A DNA stretch of 64,000 bases from Asanoa iriomotensis (GTDB lineage: Bacteria > Actinomycetota > Actinomycetes > Mycobacteriales > Micromonosporaceae), in assembly GCF_016862515.1 (NCBI RefSeq), contig NZ_BONC01000003.1, positions 62,001 through 126,000 on the forward strand, written 5' to 3'. Below, piece after piece: positions 34,167 to 43,307 of this stretch. Made by a program: the position numbers and the translations under genes. The notes under the pieces are model-generated. The model did no database searches, was not told the DNA's origin, and worked only from the letters and a program-made list of their open reading frames with translations. The stretch's first letter is position 1. Every line of letters begins with the position of its first letter.

Positions 34167-36248
34167 CTAGCGGACCAGCGCGAGCGGTTGCGCCGCCGCG
34201 GGCTCCGGTGCGGTCTCGGTGACGCCGAACCGGGCGTGGACGCGGGCGAGCCAGGCGGGCGCCCACCAGTTGTAGCGGCCCAGCAGTGTCATCGTCGCCG
34301 GCACCAGCAGCATCCGGACGATCGTCGCGTCGAGCACCACCGCCAGCACCAGGCCCAGCCCGATCGACCGGATCGGCACGAACCCGCCGGCCACGAACCC
34401 GGCGAAGACGATCGCCAGCAGCAGCGCAGCCGCGGTCACGATCCGGCCGGTGAGTTGCAGGCCCTCGGCCACCGCGACCTCGGGCCGGGCCCCGGCCAGC
34501 CAGCGTTCCCGCATCCGGGACAGCAGGAACACCTCGTAGTCGACCGAGAGGCCGAACGCGATCGCCGCGACCAGCACCGGCACGGTCAGGTTGGTGCCGT
34601 CCAGTTCCCCCATGCCGAGGTTGCCCCATTGGAACACCCAGACCACCGCGCCCAGGGCGGCGCCGATGCTGAGCAGGTTGGTCAGCACCGCCTTGATCGG
34701 CAGCAGGATCGAGCCGGTGAACAGGAACAGCAGGATCAGTGTGGCGAGCCCGACCAGCGCGACCGCCCACGGGAGCCGGTCGGCCAGCATGCCCCGGTAG
34801 TCGATCAGCCGGGCCGCGTCGCCGCCGACCAGGGTCTCGACCGGGGTCGGCAGGTCACGCACCGCGGCGGCGACGGTGTTCTGGTAGTCCTCGTCGACGT
34901 CCGCCTGGACCAGCGAGTGGTCGCCGATCGGGCGCACCGCGACCTCGCGTACACCCGGCATGGTCTGGATCCGATCCCGCAGCGCGGTGACCGCCGGGCT
35001 GTCGGGCGCGGCCGCGACCACCGCGGAGACCTCGTCGGGCCGGATCTCGTCGGGGTAGTGGACGACCATCTCGTCGTAGAGGGTGCGGGTGTCCGTGCTC
35101 GCGGGCAGCAGGCGCGGGTCGCCCGTCGCGAGCCGCATGTCGAGCACCGGCAGCGCGATGAACAGCATGGCCGCGAGCACGGTCAGCGCGGTCACCGCGG
35201 GCCGGCGCTGGACGATCCGCGCCAGCCGGGCGAACACCCCGACGCCGGCGGGCCGCGGCGCCTTGCCCTTGATCCGCTTGCCGAAGAGGGCGAGCAGGGC
35301 CGGCAGCAGGGTCAGCGCGGCCAGCAGGTCGAGCACGACGACGGCGGTGCCGGCGATGCCCATCGAGCGCAGGAACGGGTCCGGGAAGACGGTCAGCCCG
35401 GCCAGCGCGACCGCCACCGTCAGTCCGGAGAACAGCACGGTGCGCCCGGCGGTGCGCGCGGTGCGCAGGACCGCCGGCCCGACCTCGGGGTCGACCGCCC
35501 GCTCCTCGCGGAACCGGTAGACGACCAGCAGCGCGTAGTCGACGGCCAGGCCGACCGCGAGCATCGTGACGATCTGGATGGAGTAGACGGACACGTCCGT
35601 GACCTGGCTGAACGCGAACAGCACCCCGAACGTGCCGCCGACGCCGACCACCGCGATCAGCAGCGGCAGCCCGGCCGCGAGCAGGCCGCCGAAGACGATC
35701 AGCAGGAGCAGCAGCATGACCGGCGTGCTGAAGATCTCCGCGCGGGCCACGTCGCTGGCGGCCTGCTCGCTGAACTCGTCCTCGCTCAGCGTTCCCCCGG
35801 TGACCGTGACCGTGCCGCCGCCCAGGTCGCCGGCGCGGATCCGCTCGGCGGCCTGCGCCGCGACCTCGTCGGCGTCGTCCGCGACCGCCATCGTCACCGT
35901 GAACAGCACCGCCTGCCCGGTTGCCGGCGACGGCAGCGGCGGGCTCACCTCGGCCACACCCGGTATCGACCGGACGTCGGCGCTGATCCGGTCGACCGCG
36001 GCGGTCACGGCCGGATCGCTCGCGTCGACGCCGCTCACGATCGCGGTGATCTCCTCGGGGGCGGGCGCCAACGAGTCCCGGAGGTCGGCGGCCCGCGTGG
36101 ACTCGCTGCCGGGCACGACGCCGACGTCGCCGACCAGGCGTTCGAAGACGCCGATGCCGAACGTGAAGCCGGCACCGACGACGGCCAGCCAGATCACCAC
36201 GACGATGACCGGGCGGCGCACGGAGAAGCGAGACAGTGACGTAGTCAT
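34167..36248 (-). CDS. MMPL/RND family transporter
   Basis: This 693-residue inner-membrane protein has the MMPL layout: helix 1 (RPVIVVVIWLAVVGAGFTFG), an outer loop domain to about 160, five helices with VTMLAVGLAVDYALLVVYRF (the proton-relay helix), then a mirrored second half with a large loop and ATVAIAFGLSVDYEVFLLSR. MMPL proteins export lipids, siderophores or drugs using the proton gradient. I chose ATG at 36248 (MTTSLSRFS) because membrane anchoring begins directly after it. It is 59 bases downstream of a response regulator, so it is probably the output gene of that two-component system. Confidence 0.91.
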   Translation of the reverse strand: MTTSLSRFSVRRPVIVVVIWLAVVGAGFTFGIGVFERLVGDVGVVPGSESTRAADLRDSLAPAPEEITAIVSGVDASDPAVTAAVDRISADVRSIPGVAEVSPPLPSPATGQAVLFTVTMAVADDADEVAAQAAERIRAGDLGGGTVTVTGGTLSEDEFSEQAASDVARAEIFSTPVMLLLLLIVFGGLLAAGLPLLIAVVGVGGTFGVLFAFSQVTDVSVYSIQIVTMLAVGLAVDYALLVVYRFREERAVDPEVGPAVLRTARTAGRTVLFSGLTVAVALAGLTVFPDPFLRSMGIAGTAVVVLDLLAALTLLPALLALFGKRIKGKAPRPAGVGVFARLARIVQRRPAVTALTVLAAMLFIALPVLDMRLATGDPRLLPASTDTRTLYDEMVVHYPDEIRPDEVSAVVAAAPDSPAVTALRDRIQTMPGVREVAVRPIGDHSLVQADVDEDYQNTVAAAVRDLPTPVETLVGGDAARLIDYRGMLADRLPWAVALVGLATLILLFLFTGSILLPIKAVLTNLLSIGAALGAVVWVFQWGNLGMGELDGTNLTVPVLVAAIAFGLSVDYEVFLLSRMRERWLAGARPEVAVAEGLQLTGRIVTAAALLLAIVFAGFVAGGFVPIRSIGLGLVLAVVLDATIVRMLLVPATMTLLGRYNWWAPAWLARVHARFGVTETAPEPAAAQPLALVR

Positions 36249-36307
36249 GGCGTCGATCCAACGCGCGCGGCGCCTTGACCGGATCGCCGTCCGGAGTGGA
36301 CTCCGGC

Positions 36308-36973
36308 TCACTCGCCGGAGCGAGGAACCACCAGTCCCGTCTCGTACGCGAGGACTACCGCCTGCACCCGGTCGCGCAGGCCGAGCTTGGTGAGCAGGTT
36401 GCTGACGTGGGTCTTGACCGTGTGCTCGGTGACGAACAGCTCGCCGGCGATCTCCGCGTTGGACAGCCCGCGGGCGACCGCCTTGAGGGTCTCGGTCTCC
36501 CGGCCCGTGAGCGCTGCCAATCGGTGGTCGACCCGTCGTGGCGCCGCCCGGGACACCACGTCGGCGATCAGGCGCCGGGTCACCGTCGGCGCCAGCAGCG
36601 CCTCGCCGCCGGCCACCACGCGGACCGCGTTGACCAGGTCGTCGCGGCGCATGTCCTTGAGCAGGAAGCCGCTCGCGCCCGCGCGCAGCGCGTCGTAGAC
36701 GTACTCGTCGAGGTCGAACGTGGTCAGCACGAGCACGCGGGTGTCGGAGTCGGCGCAGATGCGGGCGGTGGCCTGGATGCCGTCGACGTTGGGCATCCGC
36801 ACGTCCATCAGCACGACGTCGGGGCGCAGCCGCGCGGCCGCGACGATCGCCTCCGCGCCGTCCGCGGCCTCGCCGACCACGGCGATGTCGGGCTGGGCGT
36901 CGAGGATGAGCGCGAACCCGCCGCGGACGAGCTCCTGGTCGTCGGCGACGAGCACGCGGATCTGGTCAGCCAT
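36308..36973 (-). CDS. NarL/LuxR-type response regulator
   Basis: This 221-residue response regulator has Asp57 in VVLMDVRMPNVDG as the phospho-acceptor, an acidic pair DD at 11-12, Lys in GFLLKDMRRDDL, and a LuxR helix-turn-helix (LTGRETETLKAVARGLSNAE, EHTVKTHVSNLLTKLGL). It overlaps the upstream sensor kinase by eight bases. It is followed by the MMPL transporter gene in the same direction. Confidence 0.93.
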   Translation of the reverse strand: MADQIRVLVADDQELVRGGFALILDAQPDIAVVGEAADGAEAIVAAARLRPDVVLMDVRMPNVDGIQATARICADSDTRVLVLTTFDLDEYVYDALRAGASGFLLKDMRRDDLVNAVRVVAGGEALLAPTVTRRLIADVVSRAAPRRVDHRLAALTGRETETLKAVARGLSNAEIAGELFVTEHTVKTHVSNLLTKLGLRDRVQAVVLAYETGLVVPRSGE

Positions 36974-38144
36974 GGGGCCGCACGGGAACCACCGACGCCA
37001 CGACCGGCAGCCTAGCGTGCACGCGGAAACCGGGGCCATCGCTAGCGGCGCCGGTGCGCAGCGTGCCGCCGCAGGCCGCGACCCGCTCCCGCATGCCGAT
37101 CAGGCCGTGGCCGGCGGTCGGCCCGACCCGCCGGCTCGGGCCGCGGCCGTCGTCGCGTACCTCCAGGTCCAGGTCCTCGTCGTCCCAGCGGAGCGTCACG
37201 TCGACCCGGCCGGCCCTGGCGTGTCGGACCACATTGGTCAGTGCCTCCTGCACCACCCGGTAGGCGGCGACCGCGGTGTCGGCGGGCAGCGGGCGGCGCT
37301 CGCCCGTCTCGCGCAGGGTGGCCGCCAGGCCGGCCAGCCGGGCCTGTTCGACCAGCGCCGGGATGGAGTCGAGGTCGGGTTGCGGCGCGCGGGAGGCGGG
37401 CTCGGTGCGCAGCACGCCGAGGGTGCGCCGCAGCTGGGTGAGCGCGTCCCGCCCGGCGTCGGCGATCGCGTCGAACGCCTGCTCCGCGCGGGCGGGGTCG
37501 CGGCGCACGACGACCGGGCCGGCCTCGGCCTGCACGACGATCAGGCTGACCGAGTGGGCAAGGGTGTCGTGCATGTCGCGGGCGATCCGCTGCCGCTCGC
37601 GCGAGGCCGCCTGGGTGTAGTCGGCGGCGAGCTGCTCGGCGCGGGCCTCCAGGTTGGCGATCAGGGCGCGCCGGGAGCGGGCGATGGCGCCCAGGGCGTA
37701 CGCGCCGCCGAACAGGATGACCGAGGCGCTCACCGGCAGGATGCTGTTCTTCGGCGACAGCGAGACGGCGAGCCCGGCCACGGTGCCGATGATGCCGACC
37801 GCCCGCCAGCCGGGGCTGGCCAGCGAGGCGAACGTGTAGGTGGCCACGAGCTGGCCGAACGGCACCTCTTTGATCAGGTCGTTGACGGCGAGGAAGGCGG
37901 TGGAGACGCCGGTGACGAAGGTGACCGGCACCGGCCAGCGGCGACGCCAGGCCAGGGGGAGCGAGCTGAGCGCGGCGAGGACGTACATCATCGTCGTGTC
38001 CTCGCGGTCGACCACCGGCGAGGCGATCGTGGCGAGGTAGCAGAGCAGCGCGATGATCGAGTCGACGACCAGGGGCGGCAGGTCCTGGGCCGCGTCGGTC
38101 ACCCGGCGCACGGCCCGGCGCACCTGCTCGGCCAGCTCCCGCAC
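36966..38144 (-). CDS. Sensor histidine kinase (NarL-system type)
   Basis: This 392-residue kinase has about four to five membrane helices in residues 20-150, HisKA_3 with His192 in RIARDMHDTLAHSVSLI, an N box VQEALTNVVRHA and a G region DGRGPSRRVG-GHGLIGMRERV. The GTG start is chosen because the coding character begins there; the much longer open frame upstream lies antisense to the YCII and sigma genes. It diverges from the YCII/sigma pair, with 144 bases between. Confidence 0.88.
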   Translation of the reverse strand: MRELAEQVRRAVRRVTDAAQDLPPLVVDSIIALLCYLATIASPVVDREDTTMMYVLAALSSLPLAWRRRWPVPVTFVTGVSTAFLAVNDLIKEVPFGQLVATYTFASLASPGWRAVGIIGTVAGLAVSLSPKNSILPVSASVILFGGAYALGAIARSRRALIANLEARAEQLAADYTQAASRERQRIARDMHDTLAHSVSLIVVQAEAGPVVVRRDPARAEQAFDAIADAGRDALTQLRRTLGVLRTEPASRAPQPDLDSIPALVEQARLAGLAATLRETGERRPLPADTAVAAYRVVQEALTNVVRHARAGRVDVTLRWDDEDLDLEVRDDGRGPSRRVGPTAGHGLIGMRERVAACGGTLRTGAASDGPGFRVHARLPVVASVVPVRPHG

Positions 38145-38288
38145 GCTGGCAGTATCCGCTCCGGCACGGTGCCGGCGCCTCCCTCCCAGGAGCGAGAAGA
38201 AATTTCTCCGGTGGGATGTCGAAATCCGCGCCGCCCCGTTCGACCCCTGGGTAGAAGCAGGTCGACAACACACAAGAGGAGAGACATC

Positions 38289-38663
38289 GTGAAGGTCATG
38301 GTCATGATCAAGGGGACCGGCGCGGACGAGGACAAGATCGCCCCGACCGCGGAGATGCTGGCCGCGATGGGCGAGTACAACGACAAGCTCGTCAAGGCCG
38401 GGATCATGCTGGACGGCGGCGGGCTGCGCCCCAGCGCGGAGGGCAAGCAGGTGGTCTTCGAGGGCGGCACCACGTCCGTCGTCGACGGGCCGTTCACCGA
38501 GTCCAAGGAGATCATCGCCGGCTACTGGGTGTGGCAGGTCAGCTCGATCGAGGAGGCCGTCGAGTGGGTCAAGCAGGTCCCGAGCGACCCGAAGCTGGGT
38601 CTGCGCGAGGTGCTGGAGATCCGGCCTTACTACGACGAGGCCGACTTCGAGAACCTGGCCTGA
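38289..38663 (+). CDS. YCII/DGPF domain protein, partner of the ECF sigma factor
   Basis: This 124-residue protein of the YCII-related (DGPF) family has a ferredoxin-like fold. Motifs are KVMVMIKGTGADED, LVKAGIMLDGGGLRPS, the name-giving VVDGPFTESKEIIAGYWVWQ and EVLEIRPYY. It starts at GTG with GAGGAG eight bases upstream. Genes of this family are the conserved neighbours of ECF42 sigma factors. It precedes one here by 27 bases, so the two act in one regulatory unit of still unclear signal. Confidence 0.88.
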   Translation: MKVMVMIKGTGADEDKIAPTAEMLAAMGEYNDKLVKAGIMLDGGGLRPSAEGKQVVFEGGTTSVVDGPFTESKEIIAGYWVWQVSSIEEAVEWVKQVPSDPKLGLREVLEIRPYYDEADFENLA

Positions 38664-38690
38664 CGCTTTAGCTGGAGGGGAGGGGCGACC

Positions 38691-39899
38691 ATGGACGCGC
38701 GGCGTACCGTCGAGGCGGTTTGGCGGATGAATTCCGGGCGGCTGGTCGCCTCCCTCACCCGGCTGGTCAACGACGTGGGGCTCGCCGAGGACTTCGCACA
38801 GGACGCCTATCTCGCGGCGCTCGAACAATGGCCGCGCGAAGGCATTCCGGACGAGCCCGCGGGGTGGTTGCTCACCACGGCCCGCCGCCGGGCGATCGAC
38901 ATGATTCGCCGCGAGGGGGTACGCGAGACGAAGTACGCCCTGCTGGGCGAGGAGTCCGCTCCGGCGACCGACCAGGATCTGCTGTCGCTGGTGTTCGTCG
39001 CCTGCCACCCGGTGCTGGCGCAGGAGTCCCGGGCGGCGCTGACGCTTCGGATGGTCGGCGGTCTGAGCACGGACGAGATCGCCCGCGCGTTCCTGGTGCC
39101 GTCGGCCACGATCGGGCAGCGGATCTCCCGGGCCAAGCGCACGCTGGCCGAGGCGGAGGTCCCGTTCGGCCTGCCGGACCCCGACGAACTGCCGGCCCGC
39201 CTCAACGCGGTGCTGGAGGTCGTCTACCTGATCTTCACCGAGGGCTACGCGGCCACCTCCGGCGACCGGTGGATCCGCCGCGACCTGGCGGAGCAAGCGA
39301 TGCGGCTCGGCCGGATCCTGGCCGCGCTGATGCCGGCCGAGCCCGAGGTGTACGGGCTGGTCGCGCTGATGGAGTTGCAGGCATCGCGGTTCGGCGCCCG
39401 CACCGGTCCCGACGGTCAGCAGGTGCTGCTGGAGGACCAGGACCGGTCACGCTGGGACCGCACGCTGATCGCACACGGCTTCGGTGCGCTGGGCCGGGCG
39501 CGCAAGTTGCGCAAGCCGCTCGGTCCCTACACGGTGCAGGCCGCGATCGCCGCCTGCCACGCCCGTGCGCCCCGCTTCGCGGACACCGACTGGGCCGCGA
39601 TCCTGGCGCTCTACGACGCGCTGTCCCAACTCGCACCGTCGCCGGTGGTCCGGCTCAACCGGGCGGTCGCACTGTTGCATGTGGACGGTCCGCAGGCGGC
39701 CCTGGACGCGGTGGAGGAGTTGGCCGCCGACCCGCGCCTGCACCGCTACCACCTGTTCGGCGCGGTCCGCGGCGACCTGCTGCTGCGCCTGGGCCGGCAC
39801 GCGGAGGCGGCCGAGGAGTTGGAGCGCGCGGCGGCCCTGGCACCCACCCGCCAGGAGCGCACGCTGCTGATGGAGCGGGCGGCCGCCGCCACCCGGTGA
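38691..39899 (+). CDS. ECF sigma factor with long C-terminal extension (ECF42 type)
   Basis: This 402-residue protein has sigma region 2 (about 10-75, FAQDAYLAALEQWPREGIPD and WLLTTARRRAIDMIRRE), region 4 (about 110-165, GGLSTDEIARAFLVPSATIG) and a roughly 230-residue C-terminal extension with TPR-like helices (FTEGYAATSGDRWIRRDLAE, SPVVRLNRAVALLHVDGPQA). This extension replaces an anti-sigma factor in ECF42 and related groups. GGAGGGGAGGGG lies before the ATG. It is paired with the DGPF protein upstream. Target promoters are not visible. Confidence 0.92.
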   Translation: MDARRTVEAVWRMNSGRLVASLTRLVNDVGLAEDFAQDAYLAALEQWPREGIPDEPAGWLLTTARRRAIDMIRREGVRETKYALLGEESAPATDQDLLSLVFVACHPVLAQESRAALTLRMVGGLSTDEIARAFLVPSATIGQRISRAKRTLAEAEVPFGLPDPDELPARLNAVLEVVYLIFTEGYAATSGDRWIRRDLAEQAMRLGRILAALMPAEPEVYGLVALMELQASRFGARTGPDGQQVLLEDQDRSRWDRTLIAHGFGALGRARKLRKPLGPYTVQAAIAACHARAPRFADTDWAAILALYDALSQLAPSPVVRLNRAVALLHVDGPQAALDAVEELAADPRLHRYHLFGAVRGDLLLRLGRHAEAAEELERAAALAPTRQERTLLMERAAAATR

Positions 39900-39910
39900 G
39901 CGGAATATTG

Positions 39911-39924
39911 CCCCAGTTTGGGGG
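39911..39924. promoter_or_regulatory. CCCC-AGTTT-GGGG inverted repeat before the Csp gene
   Basis: The short pseudo-palindrome ATTGCCCCAGTTTGGGGGAAT is located 13 bases before the Csp-like start codon. GC-box operators of this style are bound by CsoR-type copper sensors, but the same bases may simply provide the G-rich ribosome site. The assignment is tentative. Confidence 0.25.
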
Positions 39925-39936
39925 AATGCGGGCGGC

Positions 39937-40347
39937 ATGACGACAAGCACGCTCCCGATGTTGGAGACCTATCCGCAGCCGATCAGCCTGGACCGCGTCC
40001 AGCTCGCATCGACCATCGACATCATCGACGACTGCGCGGAAGCCTGTACGGCCTGCGCCGACGCCTGCCTCAGCGAGCCCGACGTGGCCGAGCTGACCAA
40101 GTGCATCCGGACGAACCTCGACTGTGCCGACGTGTGCGCTACCACCACGCGCGTGCTGTCCCGGCACACGGGTTACGACGCCACGATCAGCCGCGCGATG
40201 CTGGTCGCCTGCGTCACCGCGTGCGCCGCCTGCGCGGCCGAGTGCGGGCTGCACGCCGAGATGCACGAGCACTGCGGCATCTGCGCCGACGCCTGCCGCA
40301 CCACCGAGCAGGCGTGCCGAGACCTGATCGCGGCGATGGACAGCTGA
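39937..40347 (+). CDS. Cysteine-rich four-helix-bundle protein (copper storage Csp-like)
   Basis: This 136-residue protein has 15 Cys residues, mostly in CxxxC or CxxC spacing along predicted helices (DDCAEACTACADAC, NLDCADVCATT, VACVTACAACAAEC, CGICADACRTTEQAC), plus His residues in LHAEMHEHC. This matches the DUF326/Csp family, whose four-helix bundles bind many Cu(I) ions inside the tube. There is no signal peptide, so it resembles the cytosolic Csp3 group. It lies 37 bases after the sigma gene and is convergent with the reductase gene. Confidence 0.9.
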   Translation: MTTSTLPMLETYPQPISLDRVQLASTIDIIDDCAEACTACADACLSEPDVAELTKCIRTNLDCADVCATTTRVLSRHTGYDATISRAMLVACVTACAACAAECGLHAEMHEHCGICADACRTTEQACRDLIAAMDS

Positions 40348-40352
40348 CCTGT

Positions 40353-41345
40353 CTATAGGTCCAGGGACAGCACGCTGGTCGCGGAGCGGCTGACGCAGAT
40401 CATCACCAGGTCGCCGGCGGCGCGTTGGGCGGGGCTGAGGATGTCGTCGCGGTGGTCCGGCACGCCGTCGACGACCCGGACCTCGCAGGTGCCGCAGTAG
40501 CCCTCCTCGCAGGAGTAGGGCACGTCGGGCAGGACGTCCCGGATCACCTCCAGCATGCTGCGGTCCGGCGGCACCGCCAGGCGCAGGCCGCTGCGGCAGA
40601 GGTCGACCTCGAACCCGGCGGACGCCGGCCGCTGCGCCAGGCCCGGGTTGCTCGCGGCGGCGAAGCGCTCGATGCGGACCGCACGCCCGGCCTTGTCGCC
40701 GGCCGACTGGGCCGCGCGGAGCATGCCTTCGGGGCCGCATACGTAGATGGCGGCCTCCGGTGGCGCGCCGGCGACGATCGCCTCGAGGTCGAGCAGGCCC
40801 ACCTCGTCCTGTGGCGCGAGAAGAAGCTGGCCGCCCAGGCCGGACAGCTCGTCGACGAACGCCATGCTCTCCCGGCTGCGGCCGCCGTAGTGCAGCCGCC
40901 ACGGTGTGCCGGAACGGGCGGCGGCCCGGGCCATCGCCACCAGCGGGGTGACGCCGATGCCGCCGGCGAGGAAGACGTACGCCGGGGCCGGTTCGAGCGC
41001 GAAATGGTTGCGCGGGCCGCGCACCTCCACCTCGCGGCCGACCAGCGCGGTGTCGTGGACCTCGGCCGAACCGCCGCGCCCGCTCCGCTCGCGCAGGACA
41101 GCTACCAGATAAGAGGTGCGATCGGTGGGGTCGCCGCACAGTGAGTACTGCCGGATGAGCCCGCTGGGCAGCACCAGGTCCAGGTGGGCGCCCGGCTCCC
41201 AGGGCGGCAGGTCGGCGCCGTCGGCGGCGCGGAGCCGCACGGACACCACGTCCTGCGCCTCCCAGGTGATCCGGTCCACCAGCAGGCGCATGGTCGTCGC
41301 GGCGGCCGCGGCGGGCTGCGCGCTCGGCAGCAGGGTCGCGGTCAT
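40353..41345 (-). CDS. PDR/VanB-family oxidoreductase (flavin reductase with C-terminal 2Fe-2S)
   Basis: This 330-residue reductase is of the phthalate dioxygenase reductase type. It has a flavin-binding barrel (RQYSLCGDP), an NAD-binding domain (AGGIGVTPLVAMARAA and IYVCGPEGML) and a C-terminal plant-type ferredoxin with Cys279, Cys284, Cys287 and Cys317 (SCEEGYCGTC). Such proteins pass electrons from NAD(P)H to a Rieske oxygenase. It ends the leftward gentisate-type operon and shares one base with the FAH gene (TGATG). The natural partner is the Rieske oxygenase encoded at 45542-46666. Confidence 0.92.
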   Translation of the reverse strand: MTATLLPSAQPAAAAATTMRLLVDRITWEAQDVVSVRLRAADGADLPPWEPGAHLDLVLPSGLIRQYSLCGDPTDRTSYLVAVLRERSGRGGSAEVHDTALVGREVEVRGPRNHFALEPAPAYVFLAGGIGVTPLVAMARAAARSGTPWRLHYGGRSRESMAFVDELSGLGGQLLLAPQDEVGLLDLEAIVAGAPPEAAIYVCGPEGMLRAAQSAGDKAGRAVRIERFAAASNPGLAQRPASAGFEVDLCRSGLRLAVPPDRSMLEVIRDVLPDVPYSCEEGYCGTCEVRVVDGVPDHRDDILSPAQRAAGDLVMICVSRSATSVLSLDL

Positions 41346-42202
41346 CAGCGCACCTGGTGGCGCATCGCGCCGAGGCCGGTGATCGAGGTGTCGAGGACGT
41401 CGCCGGACTTGATCGGGCCGACGCCGGGCGGCGCGCCGGTGAAGATCACGTCACCGGGGAGCAGGGTCATCATCCGCGACGCGTACGAGACGACCCGGGG
41501 TATCGAGGTGAGCAGCGCGGACGTGTTGACCTCTTGACGGACCTCGCCGTCGCACGCGAGCCGGATGTCCAGAGCGCCCGGGTCGGCGATCTCGTCGGCG
41601 GTGGTCAGCCACGGACCGAGCGGGCTGAACGTGTCGTGGCTCTTGCGCCGCGACCGGTCGGCGGGGCTGCGGACGGTGATGTCGAGCCCGATCGTGTAGC
41701 CGCGGATGTGCGCCATCGCCCGGTCCTCCGGGATGTCGCTGCCACCGGCGCCGACGACGATCACCAACTCGGACTCGTGGTGGATCTCGTGACCGGCGGC
41801 GACGACCTCCGGCGGGAGGCGGATGTCGTCGCTCGGGCCGATCACCGATGACGGCGCCTTGAGGAAGACGTCGAAGTCCATCATCCAGCTCTCCACCCGC
41901 CCGAGGGTGCGCTGCTGCACGTCGTGCATCTCCTGGACGTGCGCGGCGTAGTTGCTCGCGCAGGCGACGATCTTCGACGGGTTGAGCACCGGGGCGCGCA
42001 GCGTGACGTCGCGCGGTTCGCCCTCGGCGGCGGCTTGGCGCAGGTCGTCGTGTACGGCGTCGAAGTCCCGGCAGAGCCGCCGCCACCAGCCCGCGGTCAG
42101 CGGGTCGGGATCGGCCGCCCAGGGGAGCGCGCCGGTGACGTCGACGACGCCGGCGTCCGTGACCGCGCCGAGGCGGTAATCGTCGAAGATCGCGAGCCGC
42201 AT
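41345..42202 (-). CDS. Fumarylacetoacetate hydrolase family protein
   Basis: This 285-residue protein has the FAH C-terminal fold: VLNPSKIVACASNYAAH, the metal-binding HHESELVIVVG, the strand GYTIGLDITVRSPADRS and the final LLPGDVIFTGAPPGVGPI. Members hydrolyse fumarylpyruvate, acylpyruvates or decarboxylate oxaloacetate-like products. Its position after a gentisate-type ring-cleaving cupin suggests fumarylpyruvate or maleylpyruvate hydrolase. One base overlaps the reductase gene, and one base separates it from the cupin gene. Confidence 0.9.
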   Translation of the reverse strand: MRLAIFDDYRLGAVTDAGVVDVTGALPWAADPDPLTAGWWRRLCRDFDAVHDDLRQAAAEGEPRDVTLRAPVLNPSKIVACASNYAAHVQEMHDVQQRTLGRVESWMMDFDVFLKAPSSVIGPSDDIRLPPEVVAAGHEIHHESELVIVVGAGGSDIPEDRAMAHIRGYTIGLDITVRSPADRSRRKSHDTFSPLGPWLTTADEIADPGALDIRLACDGEVRQEVNTSALLTSIPRVVSYASRMMTLLPGDVIFTGAPPGVGPIKSGDVLDTSITGLGAMRHQVR

Positions 42203-42203
42203 C

Positions 42204-43295
42204 TCAGACTCCTCGTGGGGTGAAGGTGCCCGAGATGGGCTGCGGCTCCGGCGATTGCTGTTCGCGGTAGAGGCCCAGGGCGCGCAGCACCGGGGTGTCC
42301 GACAGCGTGAACAGGTCGGCACCGTCGTCGGCTCGATGCTCGACGGCCGACCACGACGGCACGACGAAGATGTCGCCGGCCGACCAGTCGAACCGGACGC
42401 CGTCGATGACGCTGGCGCCGCTGCCGGAGAAGACCACGAAGATCGTGTTGCCGGTACGGCGCACCGCACGAGTCTCGCCGGCGGCCCGGATCCGGTGCAT
42501 GGCGCAGGCCAGCGTGGGCAGCACGCTGGCGCCGTTGAGCGGGTTGACGTACTCCAGGCTGACCATCGGTTCGTCGCCGGCGGCGGCAAGCTGCGTGAGG
42601 CGGGCATCCGTGTCGGTCCACGGGTAGACCAGCAACGGCGAGTGGTCCGGGTGGAGGGCGTCGGTGACCGCGCCCGTGACGAACCGCTCGCGGTCGCCGT
42701 AGGTGGCCAGCGAGACGTTGTGGGCGTCGGGCGCCGGCTGGCGCAGCTCGGGGTAGGGCTCGAAGAAGATCGCGTCGAGCGCCTCGACGATCGGCAGGTC
42801 GAGGCCGTCGAACCAGAGCATGCCCGACTCGGCGCCACCGGTGTGCTCGTGCCAGTTCCACGACGGGGTCAGCACCAGGTCACCGGCGCTCATGTCGCAG
42901 GCGTCGCCGTTGACGGTGGTCCAGACCCCGTCGCCCTCGAGCACGAACCGGATCGCGCCGGGGGAGTGGCGGTGTGCCGGCGCCAGCTCCCCGGGCCGCA
43001 GGCACTGGACGGCGCCCCAGAGGGTGCCGGCGGCGTACGGGGTGCCGCCGAGCCCCGGGTTGCCCAGGCTCAGCACCCGCCGCTCGCCGCCGCGCTCCAC
43101 CGGGATCAGGCGCAGCGCCCGGTCGGCCAGCTCGCGCAGGGCCTTGTTGGACCACAGCCACGGCTGGGCCTTCGGCCGCGGGGTGGGTGTGAGCAGCTCG
43201 TCGGTGATCGTCCAGAGCGGGTAGAGGTCGGCCCAGCGGAGGTCGGCGTAGAACTCGTCCAGCTCTTCCTCGGTCGGGGCGGCGTCGTGCGTCAT
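42204..43295 (-). CDS. Gentisate 1,2-dioxygenase-like bicupin ring-cleavage enzyme
   Basis: This 363-residue protein has two cupin domains. The first (about 85-160) carries the iron motif PAHRHSPGAIRFVLEGDG and a distal His in PSWNWHEHTG. The second (about 260-335) has TIFVVFSGSG and PSWSAVEHRAD. The N-terminal DLRWADLYPLWTITDELLTP is typical of gentisate and salicylate 1,2-dioxygenases. It cleaves gentisate, or a related ortho- or para-hydroxylated benzoate, next to the carboxyl. It is the second gene of the leftward operon, 12 bases after the FAD monooxygenase gene. No maleylpyruvate isomerase is visible. Confidence 0.87.
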   Translation of the reverse strand: MTHDAAPTEEELDEFYADLRWADLYPLWTITDELLTPTPRPKAQPWLWSNKALRELADRALRLIPVERGGERRVLSLGNPGLGGTPYAAGTLWGAVQCLRPGELAPAHRHSPGAIRFVLEGDGVWTTVNGDACDMSAGDLVLTPSWNWHEHTGGAESGMLWFDGLDLPIVEALDAIFFEPYPELRQPAPDAHNVSLATYGDRERFVTGAVTDALHPDHSPLLVYPWTDTDARLTQLAAAGDEPMVSLEYVNPLNGASVLPTLACAMHRIRAAGETRAVRRTGNTIFVVFSGSGASVIDGVRFDWSAGDIFVVPSWSAVEHRADDGADLFTLSDTPVLRALGLYREQQSPEPQPISGTFTPRGV

Positions 43296-43307
43296 GTCGT
43301 TTCTTCC

